DNA of 64,000 bases from Thermothielavioides terrestris NRRL 8126 (taxonomy: Eukaryota > Ascomycota > Sordariomycetes > Sordariales > Chaetomiaceae), in assembly GCF_000226115.1 (NCBI RefSeq), contig NC_016462.1:2356001-2420000 (forward strand), in the 5' to 3' direction. Under the pieces are notes generated by a model. It searched no databases and was not told where the DNA came from. It saw only the letters and a program-made list of their open reading frames with translations. Below are positions 1 to 9,194 of the stretch, piece by piece (positions within the stretch are counted from its first letter, which is position 1; every line of letters begins with the position of its first letter). The position numbers and the translations under genes were made by a program.

Positions 1-1
1 G

Positions 2-301
2 AAGGGCGCCGACGAGGACGAGGACGAGGAGGAGAGCGAGGATGGCGGGATGGAGGTGGACGAGGGCGCGGCGGCGAAGGCGTTCAGGGACAGGGCTGGG
101 GGCAGCAGCAGTAGTAGGAAGAGAGGCGGTGGTGATGGGAAAGGGCGAGGCGGCGGTGGACTCGGAAAGGGCAAGGTTGGAAGGGCCGGCAAGGGCGGCA
201 TTGCTGCTGCCGTCGGGCGGAGGGGGCTCGGGCAGGAGAAGCGGAGGGGTCCGGCCATTTACGGGAGTCGGGTTAGCAAGGGCGGGAAGGGGAGGCCATG
301 A
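2..301 (+). CDS. Partial gene: low-complexity C-terminal tail of an unrecognised protein
   Basis: An open frame enters from the left edge and stops with TGA at 299-301, so only the last ~99 residues are present. It begins with an acidic run (DEDEDEEESED) and continues as a glycine/lysine/arginine-rich tail ending in AIYGSRVSKGGKGRP. Acidic patches followed by basic GK/GR tails are common at the ends of nucleolar and ribosome-biogenesis proteins, but no family motif is visible and I do not name it. The 5' end and any upstream exons lie outside the window. The frame and stop are clear, while the function is unknown. Confidence 0.6.
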   Translation, partial: KGADEDEDEEESEDGGMEVDEGAAAKAFRDRAGGSSSSRKRGGGDGKGRGGGGLGKGKVGRAGKGGIAAAVGRRGLGQEKRRGPAIYGSRVSKGGKGRP

Positions 302-776
302 TTTGGGAGATTTTCCTTTCTTTTCTCTGTTTGGTCGGTTTTGAGGGTGGGAAAATGGTAAAATAAGATGATCTTTAAGGTATGAAAGTAGTGGTTTTCC
401 ATGTTAAGCCACGATTGTCTACCGACACATATGTCCGAACCAAGCATCTTCTATTCAGCCGTCAGGCGGAGAGACAGAATCTAGCTCTATGCCCACGACC
501 TTTTAACCTCTCAACCAACCCCATGGAATGGCCGTCTCTTATATGGTATGTACATCCTCGACAGGTTTTAAAACCGCCGCTACCCAACACCTAGGCCAGG
601 CCACGTTGATAACCAGCCCAGCCCAACCAGCATCCACAAACCCGCCGAAACGCTCCCTCCTATCCAACATCCGCTGCGCTACGCTGCGCTCTAGAAACAA
701 CAACAAACGCAAGGACCATCTGCGCCTCTTACTCCCTCACTCCCTCACTCCCTCACTCCCTCACTCCCTCACTTAC
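302..776. other. Intergenic, 3' flanks of two convergent genes
   Basis: This is presumed 3' untranslated sequence of the edge gene and of LYS4, which converge here. Apart from the octamer repeat at 731-770 I see no gene or RNA. Confidence 0.5.
731..770. repeat. Tandem octamer ACTCCCTC x5
   Basis: Five perfect head-to-tail copies of ACTCCCTC lie immediately downstream of the LYS4 stop codon (777-779 on the minus strand), so they probably fall in its 3' UTR. On the transcribed strand this is a purine-rich GAGGGAGT repeat. Confidence 0.9.
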
Positions 777-3423
777 TCACGCACTACCCCCAGCAGACCG
801 GGCAACCTCAGCCTTGGTCCAGGCCTCGAGCCCGCCAGCGGCGATGATGGCCTGCACGGGGGCGGGCAGCTCGCCGACCTTCTCGGACCAGACGGCGGCC
901 TTGGGGCCGTCGCCCTCGCGCACCTCGACGACGCTGCGCCGCACGTCCCAGGTCAGCGTCCAGCCGGTGCGGCGGGTCAGCACGGCCGCCGGCTTCTTCT
1001 CTGCCGCTGACTTCTTCTTCTCTTCTTGTTCTCCGGGGGCGCCGGCGGCGCCGGCGGACGAAGAGGAGGAAGAGGAGGAAGAGAAGTGGGCGCGCAGGCG
1101 CTCGACGAGGCGGGGCACCTCGAGGTTGGGCAGGGCGTTGTTGATGGCGTTGCGGGCGAAGATGTTGCCGAAGCTGCCGGCGACGACGAGGGGGATCTGC
1201 TTGGCCAGGATGGCGGTAGCGGCCTGCTCGCGCGACGAGCCGGTGCCGAAGTTGAAGCCCGACACGAGGATGTCGCCGGGCCGGGCGACGGCGCCGAAGT
1301 CCGGGTCGTAGTTCTGCATGCAGGCTCGCGCCATCTCGTCCTTGGTCACGTCGTCGCGGTAGGTCCTGTCGGGAGTGGCTCTGTCAGTGGCTCGTTCGAC
1401 TTTCTAGGACCATGGGCTCGATTTGTCTCCCGCCGCAGTCACCTTCCCTCGCTCAGGGCTTTTGAACTTACAATGTTCCCGGACTATAAACAGGATGAAA
1501 TTAGTCTCTTGTGGGCTCGTTGACAGCGGCATTTTCGGTACTTACTAGATCCCATCGGTACTCAGGTTGTCCGCGTCCAACCACAAGATCTCTCCAGTGA
1601 TCTTCTCGGGGAAACCGGGCAGGATCTCGGTCTGCGTCTTGTCCGACTCGGCCACGGCAGACTCCACCCGCTCAACCAGAGAGTCTAGCTGCTGGACGAT
1701 GTTGGCCAGCTTATCCTCGACGGTAGGTTCAGCACCGACGCCGTAGCCGTGATCGACGCCGGACCAGTCCGCTGGCACCTGGTAAACGTCCGGCCCCGCG
1801 ATCGTGCCGCGGAGCGCGCTGGCCGCCACGACTTCGGGGCTCGCAAGGTACGCGTGGGCATCTAAAAGACATGCTCAGTAAGTTGCTACCACTCGCATGA
1901 GTTGAACCCCCTCAGGATCCCCTCGGCAAGGGAACGGAGGAGTACGAGAAGACACTAACCTCGCGAGCCCATCCGTCCCTTGAAGTTGCGGTTGCTAGCG
2001 CTGATGCCGACCTGGATGCTAGGGTTAGCAGGGGACGCCCTTCCTTCAGGAGAGTTTTCGACTCGCCTCGCCGGGTTCGAGCAGACCGGCCCCCAGGCCA
2101 ATGCACGGCCCGCACCCAGCAGGCAGCGGCTGCGCGCCGGCGTCGAGCAGGGTCTGCCAGTCGCCGGCAGCTTCGGCCGTCTGCTGCTCGGGCGCCGAGG
2201 CCGCTGCGATGTAGAACCGGACGCCCGGGGCAATCTTGGGAGGAGTGCCGGGGTTCGCCTTGGCGGCGTCCCTGAAGACCTTGGCGGCGGCCGCGAGGTC
2301 CGAAGCGCGCGAGTTGGTGCACGAGACGACACTTTGTTTTAGCCAGTGAGTTAGCAATCTCGCCGGCGGCATGCAAACTCGTCAAGGTAGTGTTGACATA
2401 CTATGCTCGGTCGACCTTGATGTTCTGCCGCGCGAGCTCGGCCAGCGGCGTGATGACCTTGACTGAATTGGGGCCCGATACGTAAGGCGACAGGGTGGAG
2501 AGGTTGAGATATAGCTGTTTGGCATATACCGCATCCGGGTCTGCCCTAAGGGGGTTGGCAAAGAGCTCGTCTATCCGCTCCTGCGTGAAGCGTTGCTGCG
2601 TCGCCCCCTTGTTGAGCGCCGACGCCTCGGCCGCCTTCTGTCGTAACCAGCGCTCCAGGGTCCGGTCGATAGGGAACAGGCCGGTCAGCGCGCCCCATTC
2701 ACACGACATGTTTGCGATGGTAAGCCGGCCGTCCACCGGCAGGCTTGCCATGGTCTCCTCGGAGCCGGTGAACTCGACGGCGTGATTGAGCACGTCGTCC
2801 TTGAACAGGCCGCACAGGGCGACGATCACGTCCTTGGGCGTTACGCCGGCCGGCAGGGTGCCCGTAAATGTTACCCGCGCAACGGGCGGCAGGCGCCACC
2901 AAGTCTGCGACGTCGCCCAGATGCTGGCGGCGTCGGTCCGCACGACGGGAGTGCCGAGGCAGCCAACGCCGCCGTAATGGGTACTGTGGCTATCCGAGGC
3001 CACCGCCAGGGTACCCGGCCACGCATATCCTTCCTCCACCATGATCTGGTGCCCGATACCGCGTCCGGCGGGATAGAAGTCGACGCCGTGCTGGGCGGCA
3101 AAGGCCTGGATCTGCTGGTACTTCTTGAGATTCGCTGGGCTGGTATTCTGGACGTCGTGGTCGAGGGCCATGACCAATTGCTGGGGCCGGTTGACCTTGG
3201 TCGCTCCCAAGGACATGAACTTGGTCGCGACGGGCCACGAGTTGTCGTGCGTCATGCAATAGTGCGGTTCTATCCTGATGTAGTCGCCGCTCCGGACGCG
3301 CTTCCCCTCGGGGAGGCCGACGGCATAGCGCTGCACGATCTTTTCCGTCAAGGTCTGCGGCGAGCGAGAGGCGGAGGCGGTCGTGCTGGCAAAGCGGAAT
3401 CGCGCGTGGGCATGGTGTAGCAT
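777..3423 (-). CDS. LYS4: Homoaconitase, mitochondrial (lysine biosynthesis)
   Basis: This is the alpha-aminoadipate pathway enzyme that interconverts homoaconitate and homoisocitrate in mitochondria, using a 4Fe-4S cluster. Minus-strand exons: 2402-3423, 2067-2331, 1960-2011, 1546-1861, 1472-1483 and 777-1365, giving 751 aa. The basic N-terminus looks like a mitochondrial presequence and is followed by aconitase-type signatures ([31 protein letters not shown]). The cluster cysteines are C345 in VSCTNSR and C414/C417 in GCGPCIG; the swivel domain carries [14 protein letters not shown]. Introns fall where apparent stops would otherwise interrupt the frame. The second intron is GC-AG and the fifth exon is only 12 nt. 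A serine/lysine/glutamate-rich insert (about 45 residues, near 1000-1100) interrupts the swivel domain and is probably a surface loop. Identity is secure; the start is the first ATG giving a presequence. Confidence 0.93.
1472..1483 (-). other. LYS4: 12-nt microexon of LYS4
   Basis: On the minus strand TCCGGGAACATT is preceded by tttatag and followed by gtaagt. It joins exon 4 (ending ...ATC TA at 1546) to the last exon (starting G ACC TAC at 1365) as I-Y-P-G-T-L-T-Y-R-D-D. Lys4 relatives, from memory, have a YPGKYTY-like stretch here. Without the microexon the junction reads TAG, so the exon is needed for a full-length protein. Confidence 0.8.
2012..2066 (-). other. GC-AG intron in LYS4
   Basis: The exon ends CCC GGC GAG and the intron starts gcgagt; it holds a tgctaac branch site and ends atccag. 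Splicing there joins LLEPGE to [12 protein letters not shown], the expected aconitase-family continuation. No nearby GT donor does this. Confidence 0.78.
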
Positions 3424-3693
3424 GTGCCGCCGGCTCGGCAGACACCATGATCTGGTCCCCGGCGGCAGTAACTAGGTAGGTAGTGGATCAAAGAGTCAGA
3501 ACGTGTCTGAGTGGGAATTTTCTGAGGATCCCGTACTCGTGCTTACCAATTTGTACGCCATGGCGGGATACCTTGGCTAGGCCCCCAAGTATAATCGTCG
3601 ACGAGAGTCGGGGACGGTAAAGATGCGGCTTCTACTGGCACGCGACTTTGTTGTGTCGGTAGTGTGAGTGGTCCTGAAACATCTGAACCCCTC
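3424..3693. other. LYS4 upstream region
   Basis: 5' flank of LYS4, up to the foldback element. No coding signal was recognised. Confidence 0.4.
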
Positions 3694-4091
3694 AAAAATT
3701 TGGTCGTCGTTAAAGAGGTCCCGCCAAGACTAATTTCGGAGACTGCCGCGTACAAGTAATTACAAATCGCCAAGGGTAAGCAGGGCCGCCACGACTAAGA
3801 GCAACATCAACAATGCAAAATCGCAAAGACTCGCAACAACAACTTTACGAAACCTCAACCAAATCGAAAAAAAAGAAAACGAGGATAACCCGTACTCTAA
3901 CTATAACCCGTATCCTAACCTTAACCTAGCGGGGGGCTAGCGCCGCCTCCCGTACCCCCGGCGAACTAACCCCTTGGCGATAGAGCAAACGCCTTGGCGA
4001 TGGTGGCTATGTAAAAACGTTGTAAAAACATAGCCGACAATTGGCCGAAATTAGTCTTGGCGGGACCTCTTTAACGTCCACCAAAAATTTT
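3694..4091. mobile_element. MITE-like foldback element with ~46-bp terminal inverted repeats
   Basis: The left arm (3694-3739) and right arm (4045-4091) are inverted copies of each other. They share an identical 32-nt core and differ only near the outer AAAAATTTGG-like ends. The ~300-bp interior is non-coding. It contains a C/T/A-rich stretch (ctaacc, cctaacc), a second hairpin (GGCTATG...CATAGCC, about 4005-4033) and two nearby ccttggcgat words. Size, terminal inverted repeats and lack of coding capacity fit a miniature inverted-repeat transposable element. I could not identify a target-site duplication or a parent family. It lies between the divergent LYS4 and HET genes. Confidence 0.6.
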
Positions 4092-4734
4092 GTTGCTGCA
4101 GGAGCGGGAGCGGGAGCGGGAACCCATGCGCTCGGTGCCCCGCCTTTGCGTTTGAATGGACCGCACCTGCGACCTTCTCCACAGCCCACACTTACTGTTA
4201 ACGTTATCTTCCGAAGAATTGCCGTCAGACAGCAACGACAAACGATCACCTTCGGATTACAAAAGAGTTCACTACTACACGACACTCCCTTACTTGCTCA
4301 GGACTTCCGTATCCTTCCTTGCCTTACTCATCTTTAACCCCACGGCATCAATTTCAAGACAGGAATCCAACATAAGAAGCGATTCGAGGCTCTTGTCGAT
4401 TCAAATACCCGGCTTCTGCAAAAGGTAACTTCAGCGACGACGAGGACGGCGAGGACGAAGATGGCGAAGAACAAGGGCAGATTGGGACAGAAGAGGACTC
4501 CAAAGACCATCGCCTCAGAATTCTTCTTCGAGGTTGGTTCCCTGCAAGATAGTGCGCCAAGATCATGCTTCGGCCAGGGCTCGGGTGCACTGCCACTGCC
4601 ATTAGCCAGGCGAGTCAGCCTCACCTCCGGCCGCAGAATATGTAACCAGGTAGTTAGCATTCAAATGGAGACTTTGAAGAAATCGCTGCCTTCTCCATCT
4701 CATCCGCACTTTGGAGCCAGCCTCGATCCGCGAG
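4092..4734. other. HET-gene upstream region
   Basis: Sequence between the foldback element and the HET start. It includes a short GGAGCG-type repeat at about 4101-4120. Short frames here show no recognisable protein. Confidence 0.4.
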
Positions 4735-7360
4735 ATGGGCGGCACCCCCTCCAAGCCCAGGCACGCCACGCCACACGGCACCGGCCTGTGCGCTCGCTGC
4801 CGCCAGATCACCTTCCGGCCCATAAAGAGCATGAGCGTGCGGCGCTGGTACTCCTACTTTGACTTCCTGTTCGACCGGGAAGACCTGGCGGACGAATACA
4901 AGGCCCGGTATGACAGCTTCCTCCGGCAGATCCCGCACGCGCCGCCCATGTACGAGGCGATCCTGCAGCCCAGCTACGAGGCCCTCTTGGCCAGCGCGGC
5001 CTCGGGGACTTGCGCGCTCTGCAGCCTCCTCGCCCGCCTGTTCCTCAAGATCGGCCGCTGGAGCCCGCCCGACGAGCCCGGCATTGACAAGTACGGCGGC
5101 ATCGTGACGTACCCGCCGATCCGGTTCCCCACCATCGACGAGGAGGACATCGACGAGCTGCGCTCGGCCAGCCCGGTCGTGTGGCTGGAGATGGTGCTCC
5201 GGCAGCACGACCCGACCGCCGAGTCGCTGCGGGACGCGCTCGAGGACGCCGCCGTCGTGGTGAAGACGGCCAGCCTGGGCGCCGACGGCCCGCGCTTCTT
5301 CATCACCGGCGTGTGGCCGGCCGAGAGGCCCTCGCCTCTCCCCGCGCCGGTAGCGACGAGAGCCGGCGCCGCCGCCGTGCGAGGTTCCAATGACAAGCAC
5401 ACCGGCAGCGCCGCCGCCGTTGCGCTCGCCAGGCAGTGGCTGGATACCTGCCGGGCGCACCACCACCTGTGCAAGCAGCAAGACGCCGTGCAAGTGTCTC
5501 CGAACGTGCTGCCTACTCGCTTGCTCGACCTTGGGGTTGTTGGAAAGCATGATGCTGACGATATCGCCCTCCGGACCATCCGCAAGGACGAGGACCTGGG
5601 CGGGTCCCTGGAATACGCCACGCTCAGCTACCGCTGGGGCGGCCCGCAGCCGACGGCGACGACAACGGCCAACCTCGAGCAGCGGCACCGCCGCATCCGC
5701 CTCCGGGCGCTGCCGAGACTGTTCCGCGAGGCCATCGCGTTTACCCGGCGCATGGGCGTGCGGTACCTCTGGATCGACTCGTTCTGCATCGTCCAGGACT
5801 CCAAGGCCGACCTGGTCCACGAGATCCCCCGCATGGTCGACATCTACTCCCACGCCGTCTTCAACATCTCGGCCAACGCGGCGAGCAACCCCGCAGCGGG
5901 CCTCTTCAGCGCGCGCAGCACGGCAGAGTTCGCGCAGCTCGAGGTGCCGCTGCGCTTCATCCTCGATGGCGACGACGAAAAGAGCTCCATCGCACAGCAC
6001 TCCTTCCGAGCGATCTTGTCCCCGGGGCTCGTACCCGACAACACCGCCCCCTCCGTCGGCGCCCAAGACCGGAGGGAAGAAGGAGGAGGTGGCGGCGGCG
6101 GAGGCGGGCACCTCGAGCAGCGCGGCTGGATCTTCCAGGAGCGGGCCTTCTCGCGCCGCGTCTTCTCGTTCGAGCAGCAGATGGTGTGGTTCGAGTGCCG
6201 CGAGATCGTCGCCGCGGAGAACCTGCCCCAAGGGCACTCCAGGACCCGGCGCAGCAGCCCTGCCGCGGCCGAGAAGTGGGAGGGCCTGCTGCCGCCCTCG
6301 GCGAGCCGTGTCCGCGACCTCAGCGGCATGAGCGACCATCTGTTTCAGGCGAGGAGGGGGAAGGATTCCGACAGTGAGTGCATTAGGTGTGTGTGTTTTT
6401 GTGTGTTTTTGGGGGTTGGAGCGGGCTGGCTTTGTTTCTTGACTTTAGAGACCTGGAGTATCGTCGCCACGTTTCCCTACTTAGCAGCTCACTAACTCTC
6501 GGGGATGCTCCGCACCAGACACGACGGCCGATACGCACCTGCGCGAGCTGTACCGCGACTGGTACGACGCCATCCCGGGCTACATGTCCCGCACGTTCAC
6601 CTTCGAGGCGGACCGGCTGCCGGGCATCTCGGGCCTCGCGCGCGAGATCCACCGGCTGACGTCCGACACGTACCTGGCCGGGCTCTGGGCGCGCGAGCTC
6701 GTCCGCGGGCTGTGCTGGTCGGTCACCGGCGGCGGGCCGCAGGCGCGGCGCTGCCGCGGCCCCGGCGCCTATCGCGCGCCGTCCTGGTCCTGGGCCAGCC
6801 TCGCTGGGCCGTGCAGCATCCAGTACCCTTCCCTGCCGGCGGACGCCGACCTCGGCCTGGTGACCGTCCTCGCGGCCCGGACGCAGCCGGCGGACGGGAA
6901 TGCCTTCGGCGACGTCGTGTCCGGCGAGATCAGGCTCCGCGGGCGGATGAAGGAGGCGCGCGCGTGGTCGGTCATGGAGGCCGTCGGCGGCGTGGAGGAG
7001 TCGTACGGCCGGCTGGCGTCGGTCTTTGACGTTGACACGGACTGGGAAAGGTCCGGGGCGTACCTGCGCGGCGGGTTTGCGCAGGCGTACGTGGAGGACG
7101 TGGAGGACTACAAGAAGGCGCCCGTGCCTGTGTGGGTGCTCCCGCTGGTCGCGTTCTGGCCCGTCGTCGACGGCGTCAGAAAGGGCAAGAAGCTGTGCGC
7201 GCTGGTGTTGAGGGAGCGGGAGGATGGCACGTTCGTCAGGGCCGGGTTTCTCTGGCGCCTGTCGCGAGGGTCGGATGCAGAATGGGACGACGCGGATGAG
7301 GACGGGCCCGAGTCGTGGTTTGGAAACGGCTGCGAGGAGAGGGATGTCATGATTGTCTAA
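4735..7360 (+). CDS. HET-domain (heterokaryon-incompatibility type) protein
   Basis: Exons 4735-6373 and 6519-7360 give 826 aa. The intron has a gtgagt donor, an actaac branch site and a caccag acceptor. The frame opens upstream at a TTG, but the first ATG is 4735 (MGGTPSKPRH). HET-family landmarks appear in order: an N-terminal CxxC pair (LCARC, CALC), YATLSYRWGG near residue 293, YLWIDSFCIVQD near 345, RMVDIYSHAVFNISA, RGWIFQERAFSRR near 462, and SWSWASLAG in the second exon. In filamentous ascomycetes such proteins mediate nonself recognition and regulated cell death, but most paralogs, this one included, have no known partner. A glycine/glutamate low-complexity stretch precedes RGWIFQER. 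No NACHT or other fused domain is seen. Confidence 0.9.
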
Positions 7361-8169
7361 GATGGGTGAATGGACATGTGCCAGCTCCCCGCGACGGAAG
7401 ATGGGGGGTAGTCGGCTACGAAAACCCCGTCGGGGTTTGCTTCGACACATCCCGGCAGTTGAACCCAGGTGTCTCCGGTTGCTGCGTCCGCCGGACACCC
7501 TCCCAAAGCTGCTAGACTATTATGCCGATAATCTGTTGAGCGGAACTTGTATATAAGGTGGTGGCAGTGAGTTCGAATGAAAAGGGGGAACCATCAGGTC
7601 AACACGTTGATGATGAAACGGAAACCGTCAGCCAAGAAAGACAGGAAGGAAAGAAAAAACTACTCCAGGCAAAAGTAGAAGATAGACAGTCAAGAAGGTA
7701 GACAAGAAAAATAAACAAACGAAAAAATAGACAAACCGGAAGCTAGACAGACAAGCAAGACAGACAGGAAGAAAAACAGACAAAAGCAAGACAGCAAATC
7801 AGCTAGCCAGACAAACAAAGAAAATGACAAAGAAATTAGTTAAAAGAAGCACACCCACACTTTTCTACCCCCTGTCCTCGCCTCCCTACCCCTGGAAGAG
7901 CACGGCGCACCACGGGCGGAGGGTGCCGAGGCCCTGGACAATGGAGATGGCGACGACGATGCACAGCCAGGGTCGCCTCCTACTGTACCTACGCCGTCAA
8001 AGCTGCCGCGGCACCAAGCATATACCCCGGCGGATTGAGTAGCACTCGCCTTGGCGGCGCCGCTGCCTGTCCGCCGTCGCCGCCGCCGTCGCCGCTGCCG
8101 TCGCCGCTGCCGCTGCCGCTACCTTGTTTGTTGCCTCTTATATATTGGCGCAGGTAGACAGGTTGACCC
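7361..8169. other. Intergenic with GACAGACAAG-like simple sequence
   Basis: From about 7640 to 7830 the plus strand is strongly purine-biased, with irregular AGACA/GACAG/CAAGA repeats. Near 8070-8125 a (GCCGCC/GCCGTC)-type run occurs. No gene was recognised. This is presumed 3' sequence of the HET gene and debris around the kinase fragments. Confidence 0.45.
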
Positions 8170-8690
8170 TGGCCGGTCCTCAGGGTGCATGGCTAGCATC
8201 TGGCGGACCAGGATAACTAGCCGGTTCTTGGGGTCCTTGGCGTACATTTCGGCTACTTTTCCAAATAGAGTGTCGGGATACGTTGAGTTCCCGAACTTCT
8301 TCATCTCTGGAAGTTCGCCTTCCAGTAGCAGGATTCCAATTACGCCAAGGGCCCAGATGTCGATCGCCTTGGTGTAGCTATGGCTCTCGAACATCTCTGG
8401 CGCCAGGAACTGCGGCGTCCCGCAGTAGGTGTATATAAATTCCTCCTCTTGCGTTCGGCTTCGCGGGATAGGCCATGGCGAAGCGTCGGCGAGGCCATGG
8501 CGGAGCGTCGGCGAGGCCATGGCGTGCTCCCTCCTCGCGGGGCTTCAAGATGGGACGACCCTCCTCGGTCCGCGGAAGCTTCCTTGCTGTCTTTTCCATC
8601 ATCGCCGATCGACAGAGACCAAGCTCATGTGCGACAGCGACAGAGCGGTTTGCGCGGAATAGAGATTGGGCAAAAAGCAGCAACTTCGGT
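8170..8690. pseudogene. Scrambled fragments of an FHA-kinase copy
   Basis: Three pieces resemble the intact kinase at 9195-11042 but are rearranged. Piece a, minus strand about 8170-8450, encodes kinase subdomains VIII-XI (YCGTPQFLAPEMFE, AIDIWALGVIGILLLEG, YAKDPKNRLVILVRQM) and then diverges after EDRP. Piece b, minus strand about 8550-8600, matches the extreme C-terminus (EKTARKLPRTEEG against DRTARKLLRTEDG). Piece c, plus strand about 8610-8690, matches the preceding tail (RPSSCATATERFARNRD against EPSSCATVTQRSVRKRN) but is inverted. The order relative to the intact gene is also swapped. No start, ATP loop or catalytic loop is present, so this cannot encode a kinase. Confidence 0.75.
8473..8524. 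repeat. 22-bp tandem repeat, about 2.4 copies
   Basis: CCATGGCG(A/G)AGCGTCGGCGAGG is repeated at 8473 and 8495 and begins again at 8517. It lies exactly at the junction between kinase fragments a and b. Confidence 0.8.
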
Positions 8691-9194
8691 CACAGTTATT
8701 CCACTACGGTGAGGTCACTCGGGATGAAAGAGAATCCGCGGTCGGGGGGGTTGACCGTCTTGAAGAGCGTGCCATAAAAGAAACCACCCAAGTCAGTCTA
8801 TGTTCGCAAAAGGCACAGCGGAGGGGGCTTCCGCCAAGCCGGACGTCGAGTCAGGTCCCGTCAACTTGCCAGGCGCGAAAGGGGCAGCCAGCAAGGCGGA
8901 GGCAGCAGCGTACAGGCAAGATTGCCAGGGCAGGAACTCTGAGTAGATGCCTTATGTCCGCAACTATTGACTTACCCCTGAATCACCGAACGCATGGCGC
9001 TGACGTCACTGCAAGTGAACTCCCTTTATTAAAATACATCTCAATGAGCTAGCCTCTCTATCTCCCGGAAATGATCAGAAAACAAAGCTGTGCCTCAGGG
9101 TCAACGCGCCACATAATGCACATAATGGGGTATCTTGGTTGGCAAACAAGTCTACTTGGGGGGGGGGGGTGCGCGGCGCATTCTTGGCGTGCTC
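8691..9194. other. Spacer between kinase debris and intact kinase
   Basis: No gene recognised. A 12-nt G tract lies at 9158-9169. Confidence 0.4.

Noticed and set aside
2332..2403. Apparent nonsense codon truncating LYS4
   Set aside because: The TAG overlaps a GTATGT donor. Removing the 70-nt intron continues the enzyme as [12 protein letters not shown].
3890..3935. Telomere-like CTAACC words
   Set aside because: They are irregular, not tandem TTAGGG repeats, and lie inside the foldback element; not a telomere or interstitial array.
4654..6339. 561-codon frame antisense to the HET gene
   Set aside because: GC-rich coding DNA often leaves the opposite frame open. It shows no family motif, while the sense strand encodes a clear HET protein.
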